From contig NZ_CP032869.1 of NCBI RefSeq assembly GCF_003576455.2, positions 2,046,001-2,110,000 of the forward strand: DNA of 64,000 nt, written 5' to 3'. The stretch is from Mucilaginibacter celer (GTDB taxonomy: Bacteria; Bacteroidota; Bacteroidia; Sphingobacteriales; Sphingobacteriaceae). Position 1 is the first letter of the stretch; every line of letters begins with the position of its first letter. Positions 54,391 to 61,697 of this stretch are shown piece after piece. The position numbers and the translations under genes are program-made. The notes under the pieces were generated by a model that saw only the letters and a program-made list of their open reading frames with translations, did not search any database and was not told the origin of the DNA.

Positions 54391-55523
54391 ATGAAATGCG
54401 TTGGAACCCATCTGTGTTAATTCAAGGTGAGCAGGTGCCCTTGTTTTGGAAATCACACTTTGAAAAAGATAACAGAAAGTTGCTTTTTATTTTAGGAAAA
54501 GGATTTGATGTAAGAATGAACATGGCGTTAAAAAGCCTATTGGAAAATTCTCCCAATGTTAACGTGGAATGTTGGATAATCGAGTTTGAAGAGGGTGAGG
54601 GATCAAGTTCTAACAAATATTTGAAATATGCTTATGAAAATTTAGATGAGCTTCGGACATTGTTGTCTGGACGTTCGGTTACCTCTAAACCTATTGCACT
54701 TTGGAGCAACAAAACCAAGGGAAAGAAACAACGGATAGGTGATAGGCAAGCGACAAATTTATTAACCGAATACAAACAGATTAGCGAGTTTACCGATATA
54801 ATCATTGATATAAGCGCACTACCAAGAGGGGTGTATTTTTCATTAATCGGAAGATTTCTAACCTTTATAGATCTTTATGCGAAAGAGGCACCACCAAACT
54901 TTTTTATAGTTGTTTCAGAAAATGCCAATATAGATTCAAATATCAAAGAGCGGGGCATTGACGAAGATGTTGGATATTTGCGAGGATTTGGTGGAACATT
55001 GGAACTTGCATCTGAAACTGAAGAACCCGTTGTTTGGTTTCCTATCTTAGGAGAAGATAAACTTGAACATTTAGAGAAAGCTCATAATCAAATTCGCCCC
55101 CATGAGATATGCCCGGTACTTCCATTTCCCTCCAAAGATCCAAGGCGATCCGATCAGTTAATCAAAGATTATCACCAGCTCTTGTTTGATAGGTTAGGTA
55201 TCGAGCCGCAGAATTTAATGTATGTTCCGGAAAGAAATCCATTTGAAGCATATACTCGTTTAAGTAAAGCAATACACAATTATTTTACCTCGTTAAATAG
55301 TTTAGGAGGATGTAAGGCTGTCATATCAACATTTTCAAGTAAATTGTTATCTATAGGAACACTACTTACCGCTTATGAGCTTATTGGTAAAATAGGGGTT
55401 GGGGTTTTAAACGTTGATTCTCAAGGATACGAGATTGACGATTTCGAAGAGATGAAAAAAATGAAATTTGAAAGTGAACTTTTCTTAATTTGGCTTACTG
55501 GCGAACCCTACACAGAAAATTAA
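54375..55523 (+). CDS. Unknown alpha/beta protein of the five-gene operon
   Basis: The 382-residue product starts inside the NTPase gene; an ATG at 54387 gives the common 4-base ATGA overlap and is equally possible. A Rossmann-like beginning (RKLLFILGKGFDVRMNMAL, about 32-50) and the segment IIIDISALPRGVYFSLIGRF (about 138-157) suggest an alpha/beta fold, and a late VISTFSSKLLSIGTLLTAYEL helix follows. I recognise no family and no catalytic set. It ends directly at the start of the PfkB gene, so its product is made with the other four. Confidence 0.6.
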   Translation: MDKNMNEMRWNPSVLIQGEQVPLFWKSHFEKDNRKLLFILGKGFDVRMNMALKSLLENSPNVNVECWIIEFEEGEGSSSNKYLKYAYENLDELRTLLSGRSVTSKPIALWSNKTKGKKQRIGDRQATNLLTEYKQISEFTDIIIDISALPRGVYFSLIGRFLTFIDLYAKEAPPNFFIVVSENANIDSNIKERGIDEDVGYLRGFGGTLELASETEEPVVWFPILGEDKLEHLEKAHNQIRPHEICPVLPFPSKDPRRSDQLIKDYHQLLFDRLGIEPQNLMYVPERNPFEAYTRLSKAIHNYFTSLNSLGGCKAVISTFSSKLLSIGTLLTAYELIGKIGVGVLNVDSQGYEIDDFEEMKKMKFESELFLIWLTGEPYTEN

Positions 55524-56561
55524 ATGATGAATGTTGATACAAAACCTATATGTATCGGTACCGGCTTGGTTGCGCTAGACGTAATTATGAGTGGAATTTC
55601 GGGAAAAGTAACACAGTTCTTGGCAGGAGGTTCTTGTGGGAATGTTCTGACGATTCTAGCTTATTTAGGTTGGGATTCATATCCAATTGCCAGATTGTCC
55701 AATAACATAGCAGCAGAACTTCTACTGGAGGATTTACACCGATGGAACGTAACGGATACACTTCTTAGTATAAACGAAACCGGCAGTACTCCTGTAATTA
55801 TACATAGGATACTTACAGATCGCATGGGAATTCCTAAACATAGATTTGAATTCCGGAACCCTGAAGATGGGAAGCATCTCCCAGCATATAAACCATGTTT
55901 GGCGAAAGATGTCCATAAGATTTATCAGACAGGACCTCGTCCCAAGGTCTTTTTTTTTGATAGAATAAATAGGGGAGCTATAGAGCTTGCTAAATTATAT
56001 AAAGAAGCTGGTGCAGTAATATTTTTCGAGCCATCTAGTATTAAAGATGAAAAAGGCTTTAATGAATGTATTGAAATTGCGGATGTTATCAAGTTTTCGG
56101 ATGACCGCATACCACTATATGAAAAATACTTCGAAAGTGCTAAAGTTCCGTTGGAAATTCAGACTATGGGTGCCAAAGGTCTAAAGTTTAGAATGATCGG
56201 AAGTTCGACTTGGACTTACTTACGCGGATATTATATAGAAAACGTTGTAGATTCAGCTGGAGCGGGAGATTGGTGTACGGCTGGTATAATTTACAATTTA
56301 TTTCATGATAAGACTATTAAAAATTTAACAATTGATGAAGTCAGTTTTGCACTTGATTTCGGTCAGGCGCTTAGTGCCTTGAATTGTACATTTGAAGGAG
56401 CAAGAGGTTTGATGTACCATTTTAAATCTTCGGAATTATTGTCATATATCCAATTTATTATAGAATCGGAAGATCATCGGATTTTAGAGAGAAAAGGCAC
56501 TGAACAACCTGAAATTCAAACTGCACAAATGAAAATATCATCATTGTTGGCAAGGGTATAA
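55524..56561 (+). CDS. PfkB-family sugar kinase of the five-gene operon
   Basis: The 345-residue protein has the PfkB (ribokinase-like) pattern: IGTGLVALDVIMSG at the N-terminus, AGGSCGNVLTILAYLGWDS (about 34-52) as the first signature, and VVDSAGAGDWCTAGI with catalytic Asp249 in GAGD. The C-terminal ALNCTFEGARGL is typical of the family. It should phosphorylate a sugar or nucleoside with ATP. It starts on the base after the previous stop (55521-55523), and its own stop is 178 bases from the convergent HD gene. It completes an operon with a SIS-HAD fusion and a PRTase-like protein. Confidence 0.85.
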   Translation: MMNVDTKPICIGTGLVALDVIMSGISGKVTQFLAGGSCGNVLTILAYLGWDSYPIARLSNNIAAELLLEDLHRWNVTDTLLSINETGSTPVIIHRILTDRMGIPKHRFEFRNPEDGKHLPAYKPCLAKDVHKIYQTGPRPKVFFFDRINRGAIELAKLYKEAGAVIFFEPSSIKDEKGFNECIEIADVIKFSDDRIPLYEKYFESAKVPLEIQTMGAKGLKFRMIGSSTWTYLRGYYIENVVDSAGAGDWCTAGIIYNLFHDKTIKNLTIDEVSFALDFGQALSALNCTFEGARGLMYHFKSSELLSYIQFIIESEDHRILERKGTEQPEIQTAQMKISSLLARV

Positions 56562-56739
56562 AGATTTGAATAAGTGATACTACAGCATATCGCAAACACT
56601 TAGTTGTTTATATGAATAGTAGATAAAGTTGACTATTAGGAAAAATTAGTAAAAGTTACGGCAAATACTAATTTTTCCTGATAATCATAATTTGAACTTT
56701 TTTAGTAACTCAAAATAAGCGTTTGAAAGCGTGAATTTT

Positions 56740-58305
56740 TCAAGAACTCATCTTAAGGTTATTCAATTCTTCGATTAAGGAACTGAAATGTTTTAAAACG
56801 CCCGCTTTTTTTTCATTGAATGTCTCTCTGTTTTGAAATTTCCCGCGAAGATATATCCTAAACATAATTACTTCGTGCTCAAGGATCTTAAGTTCCTTGT
56901 TGAAGCTCTTCCAATCTGAACTTAATCGGTATTTATCATCCTCTTTTCCAATAATTTTTATCTTTGATTTTTTTACGTCTTTAAATACCACATTTGGGAA
57001 AAAATCGATAACAACGACATTTTCATTTTCAATGCTCTTAGCAATCTTTTCAAAGCCCTTTTTTAGATTGTTAAGTTGTTCCTTAATAGCATTAAGTTTT
57101 TCTGTGTCATTTTCAATTAGCACTATTTTATTCTGGTAAATTCGTTTGAATAAATTCCGCTCAAGCAGTTCAAATAAAACAGATTTTTGCGGCTGATCGA
57201 CTATCTTTTCCTGCAAAGTTTCCCATAAGAATAATTCGTCGGAATTTCTCCAATAAAATTGCTCTAGATCTTTATAATTAGTTGCGTCGATAATTGGCCC
57301 ATCTTTATCTAGTTCTTTACAAGCGAAATCAAGCATGCAGTTAGCAGAGCGGTTTGTTTTATGGAAATAAACCTGATTATACAAATGAGTCCTTGATTGA
57401 ATAAATCTTATTACAGAATCGATTCCGCTCTCTTTTATTGCCAATTCTATCTTTTTTCCGAATTTTATTGGAATTAAAGACATAAACAAGCGGCTTTTAT
57501 CGTATAACCCATAATTAACACCTGCAAAATAACTATCGCGAGACATATAATCCATCCTGTCTGCATCCAATGGAAAACTAGAGATGATCGAACTAAAAAA
57601 ATCACCATAATCGAGCTCATCAAAAATTAGTTTGCTTTCATTGTTAAACTTTGGTTCTATCATTTGTATGATTCGATAAACGTCAAGTTTTTTGATAATT
57701 GTTTTAAGCTCCGGATTGAATTTAGTAGGATATTGATTATCTATGAGTTTTAATTGGTCAATGATTTTGATTACAAACAAACAAGATATTACCTCATGCT
57801 CAATCTTTTCTTGACGGTCTGGAATAATATTTTTGAAATTTGATACATATTGACTTAAAGATTTATCCGATTCTATAATTTTAAAAAAATCATCACCAGT
57901 TATGGTGTAGTGATCAAACAAATGTGACATGGGGCCGTGCCCTGCATCGTGTAGCAAAGCGGCAATTCTCAATTCTTGAACTATTTGTTCCCCGTTATCA
58001 CCGAGATTAGATAGAACATCGAAGAACTGAAATTCTTTCGTTTCATCCAATAGATATTTCTTTTTCTTGTACAGCCCCGTATTGTAGTTATCGTTTGCAT
58101 GAATAAATATTTGATGTGCCAAGTGCATGACTCCAATTGAATGTTCAAACCTCGTGTGGTTTGCACTTGGAAATACCAAATATAAAAATGTGTTCTGTTT
58201 GATTCTACGAAGTCTATTAAATGGCTTTTGGCTGAAAATCCATTTTTCAATTTCTGAAACTTTAATAATACCGTGAATTGGGTCTAAGATGTTTGAATTA
58301 TACAT
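56740..58305 (-). CDS. HD-domain phosphohydrolase (YwfO-like)
   Basis: The 521-residue protein has the HD metal-binding signature: His55 in NHTRFEHSIGVMHLA, His119-Asp120 in ALLHDAGHGPMSH and a later Asp in DADRMDYMSRDSYFAGV. Its start, LDPIHGIIKVSEIE, is typical of HD proteins close to dNTP triphosphohydrolases. The C-terminal 220 residues are Lys/Glu-rich and helical. It could hydrolyse nucleotides or a phosphorylated product. It converges on the five-gene operon with 178 bases between stops, so any functional link is only spatial. Base composition is similarly A/T-rich. Confidence 0.82.
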   Translation of the reverse strand: MYNSNILDPIHGIIKVSEIEKWIFSQKPFNRLRRIKQNTFLYLVFPSANHTRFEHSIGVMHLAHQIFIHANDNYNTGLYKKKKYLLDETKEFQFFDVLSNLGDNGEQIVQELRIAALLHDAGHGPMSHLFDHYTITGDDFFKIIESDKSLSQYVSNFKNIIPDRQEKIEHEVISCLFVIKIIDQLKLIDNQYPTKFNPELKTIIKKLDVYRIIQMIEPKFNNESKLIFDELDYGDFFSSIISSFPLDADRMDYMSRDSYFAGVNYGLYDKSRLFMSLIPIKFGKKIELAIKESGIDSVIRFIQSRTHLYNQVYFHKTNRSANCMLDFACKELDKDGPIIDATNYKDLEQFYWRNSDELFLWETLQEKIVDQPQKSVLFELLERNLFKRIYQNKIVLIENDTEKLNAIKEQLNNLKKGFEKIAKSIENENVVVIDFFPNVVFKDVKKSKIKIIGKEDDKYRLSSDWKSFNKELKILEHEVIMFRIYLRGKFQNRETFNEKKAGVLKHFSSLIEELNNLKMSS

Positions 58306-58636
58306 TACAAAATAGGTGTTAATGATAAATTTTTGTTAGGTATTAAAAATATGTAGGTTTTTTAATATATTATAAACTATTTTGTAAATGAGACATATTA
58401 AAAGAAAGCCTACTATCATATAAATTAAAATGGATATTTTATATCCGGTATCGGCATTTTATAGCTGCTCAATCAGTCCTTTAGGGCACTTTTACAATAA
58501 CTTTAACTTAGAAAAACTAGCATAGATTTAGTTTTTGATTAAAGTTATCGTAAATGTATTATAACCACAGGTTATAATTTTATACTACCAAATCGTCGAG
58601 GCAAAATTTATTTTAGATTCCATAAATCAACAACTT
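58306..58636. other. Intergenic region holding a long inverted repeat
   Basis: This 331-base stretch between divergent genes is A/T-rich and contains the hairpin at 58491-58554. No frame was supported. It should include the promoters of the HD gene and of the secreted protein at 58637. Confidence 0.45.
58491..58554. repeat. 64-base hairpin-forming inverted repeat
   Basis: The outer arms TTTACAATAACTTTAA (58491-58506) and TTAAAGTTATCGTAAA (58539-58554) pair in 15 of 16 positions. Inner arms AAAAACTA (58512-58519) and TAGTTTTT (58529-58536) pair perfectly around a 9-base loop, with short bulges between the two stems. Such a two-part repeat fits a MITE-like end, a recombination site or an operator better than a terminator. 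Confidence 0.6.
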
Positions 58637-59209
58637 ATGAAATCGTACAATAAACATCTTATCACTGTATTACTGTTAGTTTTTTTGATGAATAATCTCA
58701 AAGCTCAACTCCCTATAATCATAGCTAATGGACAACTAAGATTGAATGACGGCAACTTTCTCAAACCTGATCCCAAAAGATATATTGCCTTTACCGATAG
58801 TTTAGAATTCAAATTAAAATCAAGTCCATCTGATACAGCAGCATTATTTCATAGGGCTTTACTATATTCTGTGTTCAATAGTATCTTATTTCATCCATAT
58901 CCTGGAGAATCAGCTGTTATGCAGGATTTATTGAGAGCAAAGAGTCTGGCTGAAAAAGCGATAAGTTTAAAGATGCAAGATTTTAAGCTAAAAGTCTTAC
59001 TCGCGCAAATTTGTAGTGAATTGTGCTATCAATATTCAGATGATCAGAGTTGGAAGTTTAACGATAAACAAATCACTGAACGTAGAAAGCAGTTTGGTGC
59101 CTTTAAAAAGTTAACAAATGAGTATTATGATGATGCCATATCCACTGATCCAGATAATGCTTTTGAGTATCAAAAACTTAAGGTAAAACGAGATTATCCT
59201 GTGAAATGA
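58637..59209 (+). CDS. Secreted TPR-like protein of unknown function
   Basis: The 190-residue product has a signal peptide (about 1-23: HLITVLLLVFLMNNLKAQ). The helical region after it has TPR-like spacing (DTAALFHRALLYSVF, RAKSLAEKAISL, YDDAISTDPDNAFEY). It probably acts in the periplasm. It has no operon partner: the next gene (59284) is on the other strand. A link to the island's other genes is not visible. Confidence 0.6.
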   Translation: MKSYNKHLITVLLLVFLMNNLKAQLPIIIANGQLRLNDGNFLKPDPKRYIAFTDSLEFKLKSSPSDTAALFHRALLYSVFNSILFHPYPGESAVMQDLLRAKSLAEKAISLKMQDFKLKVLLAQICSELCYQYSDDQSWKFNDKQITERRKQFGAFKKLTNEYYDDAISTDPDNAFEYQKLKVKRDYPVK

Positions 59210-59283
59210 ATTAACGGGAACTTAAAATCTTTTAACTTTATACAGACCTATATAGCTGAATGTAGCCAAGCTTTTAAGAGTGA

Positions 59284-59505
59284 TTAAAAGTCTAATAAAT
59301 CTTTGGGAGACACCCCTAAACCTTTTGCCAACTCTATCAGTGTCGTAATATTATAATTGGCAGATCCTGATTCAATTTTGCTGATTTTTGCTCGATCAAC
59401 ATCACAACGATTAGAAACTTCTTGTTGGCTAAGTGATTTATCAGTTCGAATTCTCAGAACTATTTCACCTAAAGTCTTCAATATGTGTTCCTCTTTTTCC
59501 TTCAT
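59284..59505 (-). CDS. Small XRE-family transcriptional regulator
   Basis: The 73-residue protein is a single Cro/C1-type helix-turn-helix domain: LGEIVLRIRTDKSLSQQEVS, CDVDRAKISKIESGSAN and TLIELAKGLGVSPKDLLDF. The serine/glutamine positions of the recognition helix fit the XRE family. It lies alone and may repress its own promoter; a 14-base inverted repeat lies 32 bases upstream of its start. Such regulators are common at the edges of mobile elements and in toxin-antitoxin loci, but no toxin gene is adjacent. Confidence 0.85.
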   Translation of the reverse strand: MKEKEEHILKTLGEIVLRIRTDKSLSQQEVSNRCDVDRAKISKIESGSANYNITTLIELAKGLGVSPKDLLDF

Positions 59506-59536
59506 CGTTTGAATCGGAAAAGTCGATCAATTGGTT

Positions 59537-59572
59537 AAAAATAATTGTGGTAGTTCTGCCACAATTATTTTT
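59537..59572. promoter_or_regulatory. 14-base perfect inverted repeat upstream of the XRE gene
   Basis: Arms AAAAATAATTGTGG (59537-59550) and CCACAATTATTTTT (59559-59572) are perfect complements around an 8-base spacer. Its position 32 bases before the XRE start fits an operator in the promoter of that gene. The T-run on the right also gives it the form of a terminator reading on the + strand, although no + strand gene ends close by. Confidence 0.5.
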
Positions 59573-59675
59573 TTTTGCTTATATTAGCATTTCATTAGTT
59601 CAAAATAGGAATTATATAAAGTACATTTTAAATTTGCGTTTTCTTCATATTTAAAATCTGAAGCATTCGCTTTGA

Positions 59676-59848
59676 ATCTCGTAACTGAAACCTAGGAAAT
59701 TTCAATGACCGCGAGATGATAAGTGTTATGCTCACGCTATAAGCGTGGGCTCACTTATTGTGGTCGGTTCTCCTAGGTACCAAGTTACAGTAAGCTGAGT
59801 TCCACGCTTTACTTTTTATGGCCGGCTCATCTTACGATTTTTGTAACC
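59676..59848. ncRNA. Possible structured RNA or multi-hairpin DNA element
   Basis: Three stems can be drawn in order. ATCTCG (59676-59681) pairs with CGAGAT (59713-59718) and encloses TGAAA/TTTCA. AAGTG pairs with CACTT around GCTCACGCT-ATA-AGCGTGGGC (about 59721-59757). GTTAC (59784) pairs with GTAAC (59843) around GTAAGCTGAG/CTCATCTTAC. The motif CCTAGG appears on both sides of the first two stems. No known RNA family was recognised and expression is unproven. Confidence 0.4.
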
Positions 59849-59921
59849 ATCAAAAAAAGCGGAGAATGACAGTTGGTAAAAACATCCTTTCTGTAGTTAT
59901 CTGCCCTCCTGAATGAAAATA

Positions 59922-59974
59922 GGGATAGCGGCAGTTTGGTCAGTTAATAGTTAAACTCTAACTGCCGCTATTCC
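59922..59974. repeat. 15-base inverted repeat
   Basis: Arms GGGATAGCGGCAGTT (59922-59936) and AACTGCCGCTATTCC (59960-59974) pair in 14 of 15 positions around a 23-base loop. The weak TTTATAT after the right arm allows a terminator, but no gene ends just upstream on the + strand. Confidence 0.45.
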
Positions 59975-60062
59975 TTTATATCCGATTTCTCTATCCCCCA
60001 AAATTGAAGCTGTTAGGCTTCCTGGAATGCTATTGTTTGTAATGAAGCTTTTAGACTGAAAA

Positions 60063-60161
60063 ATGGAAAATCAAAAAGACAAAAAAGATCAGTTTCGTTA
60101 CCTGATCGCACTTTTTATCCTGTGGATACTGGTTTTTCTCTGGGTTAACTATAGGAGATAG
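60063..60161 (+). CDS. 32-residue membrane peptide
   Basis: The frame starts with a charged head (MENQKDKKDQFR), continues with one hydrophobic helix (YLIALFILWILVFLWVNY) and ends in RR. This is a textbook single-pass inner-membrane miniprotein with a positive end on each side. It is preceded by a poor ribosome site, which is usual in Bacteroidota. A hairpin, CTGGTTT/AAACCCAG (60232-60250), with a nearby T-run follows and may end its transcript. Confidence 0.5.
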   Translation: MENQKDKKDQFRYLIALFILWILVFLWVNYRR

Positions 60162-60305
60162 TTCAGCCCGCAAAGACATGCTTTCATTGTTCCGGCCTAA
60201 ACTCCACAGGCACCGGAAAATAGATAATCCTCTGGTTTAGAGAAACCCAGATTACGGGGCTTTTTTAGTCCTGTTCAACTATTTTTTTACCTAATCTAAT
60301 ATCTC

Positions 60306-61697
60306 ATGAAGCTGGAAATTTGCTTTACAGGACAACTATTGCCTAAATTTTCCTTTCGCAAGCAATTGCTGTTGTCTTTCTCATTCTTAGTTTATCTGTT
60401 CATCAATCCGGCTACGGCAGTCCTCAATTATACCAGGAAGACGGATACAATATTCAAAGCCCTGAAAATAGGGGACAAGGTACCAGACCTGGTACTCCCC
60501 AATGTATTGAACTATCCAAAACAACATGTGTCCATGGGCGACTTCAAAGGGAAACTAATTATCCTGGATTTCTGGGCAACCTGGTGTTCTCCCTGTGTCG
60601 CTATGATCCCTAAACTGGATTCGTTGCAAAGCCAGTTCGCAGGCAAAATCCAGGTATTGCCCGTAGCTTACCAGTCAGTTGCCGAAGTGCAGGCCTTTCT
60701 GTCAAGATTTGAAAAACAGCATAAAAAGCATTTCACTTTGCCGGATGTGGTCGCTGATAAAAACCTGACGCTCTTATTTCCGCATAATACCCTACCTCAT
60801 TTCGTATGGATCGATAAGGACGGGATTGTGCAGGCGATCACTGAATTTAGAGAGGTGACAGCCCAAAATATCGCATTGATGTTAAAAGGGGAGAAGTTCC
60901 ATTTTCGCGAAAAGGTGGATCCGAAAGCAGTGCATTTTGATTTTCGGCAATCATTGGCAAGCTTCAAAAATATTGAAGAGAAACAAGCAGGGCAGCCAGT
61001 GTCGGTGCTTACGCCATTCACTGATGGCTTTATCGCTGAATATCGTTTAGGTGCGATAGATAGTATAAAGGGAAGGAGAATTACTTTCATCAATATCAAC
61101 CTCGACTGGATCTACAGAATAGCGTATGGAGGAGGCAAGATGTATCTCGCTCCAAACCGTATTCTTTATAAAACCAGGGATTCATCCCATTTTACTTCGA
61201 AGAAAATGGGCGCGGAATACCACGATTGGGCAAGGGAAAATGCCTATTGCTATGAGTTTTCGGTCCCTGCCGCTTTAAACTCTTCTTTCTTTGAACTGAT
61301 GCAAAAGGATCTGCAAAAACGCTTCCCGCAATATTCTGCAGAAATCAAACCTCTGAACGCTCAATGCCTCGCCCTTGTCCGAACCTCAACAACAGACCTG
61401 ATCGGCTCGACACACGACGAGTATGTTTTCAAGTGGGCGCCCGGTGGATGTGTGATGCGAAATCAACCACTTTCGAAGCTCGTCAATTATCTCAATGCAT
61501 CTTATCTGCAATTGAATCCGGTTCCACTTGTCGATGATACCGGTTATAAGGAAACCGTGGATATCGAACTGGAGGCCAATATGTCCAACGTGGACTCCTT
61601 GAACCAGGCGCTTAAAGCTTACGACCTAAAGCTCATTGAAAAGAGATTGGATGTTCCCATGCTTACTGTCAACGATAACCCTAAACAATTACCATGA
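60306..61697 (+). CDS. TlpA-like thioredoxin fused to a DUF3738-type domain
   Basis: The 463-residue protein has a signal-type N-terminus (about 18-40). A TlpA/ResA-like thioredoxin domain follows (about 55-185) with FWATWCSPC, the CxxC redox motif. The C-terminal half (about 245-463) resembles DUF3738, seen in [31 protein letters not shown] and [20 protein letters not shown]. The enzyme would act in the periplasm, probably as a redox or folding helper. It overlaps the SusC-type gene by four bases (ATGA), so the two are translated together and may work as a pair in nutrient uptake. Confidence 0.8.
   Translation: MKLEICFTGQLLPKFSFRKQLLLSFSFLVYLFINPATAVLNYTRKTDTIFKALKIGDKVPDLVLPNVLNYPKQHVSMGDFKGKLIILDFWATWCSPCVAMIPKLDSLQSQFAGKIQVLPVAYQSVAEVQAFLSRFEKQHKKHFTLPDVVADKNLTLLFPHNTLPHFVWIDKDGIVQAITEFREVTAQNIALMLKGEKFHFREKVDPKAVHFDFRQSLASFKNIEEKQAGQPVSVLTPFTDGFIAEYRLGAIDSIKGRRITFININLDWIYRIAYGGGKMYLAPNRILYKTRDSSHFTSKKMGAEYHDWARENAYCYEFSVPAALNSSFFELMQKDLQKRFPQYSAEIKPLNAQCLALVRTSTTDLIGSTHDEYVFKWAPGGCVMRNQPLSKLVNYLNASYLQLNPVPLVDDTGYKETVDIELEANMSNVDSLNQALKAYDLKLIEKRLDVPMLTVNDNPKQLP

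Larger units (their letters stand above)
59506..60062. other. Non-coding stretch rich in inverted repeats at the probable island edge
   Basis: No convincing frame was seen. From left to right it holds a 14-base inverted repeat (59537-59572), a multi-hairpin segment (about 59676-59848) and a 15-base inverted repeat (59922-59974). Such density of dyads without genes is unlike the rest of the window and may mark a structured RNA or the end of the inserted DNA. Confidence 0.5.
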
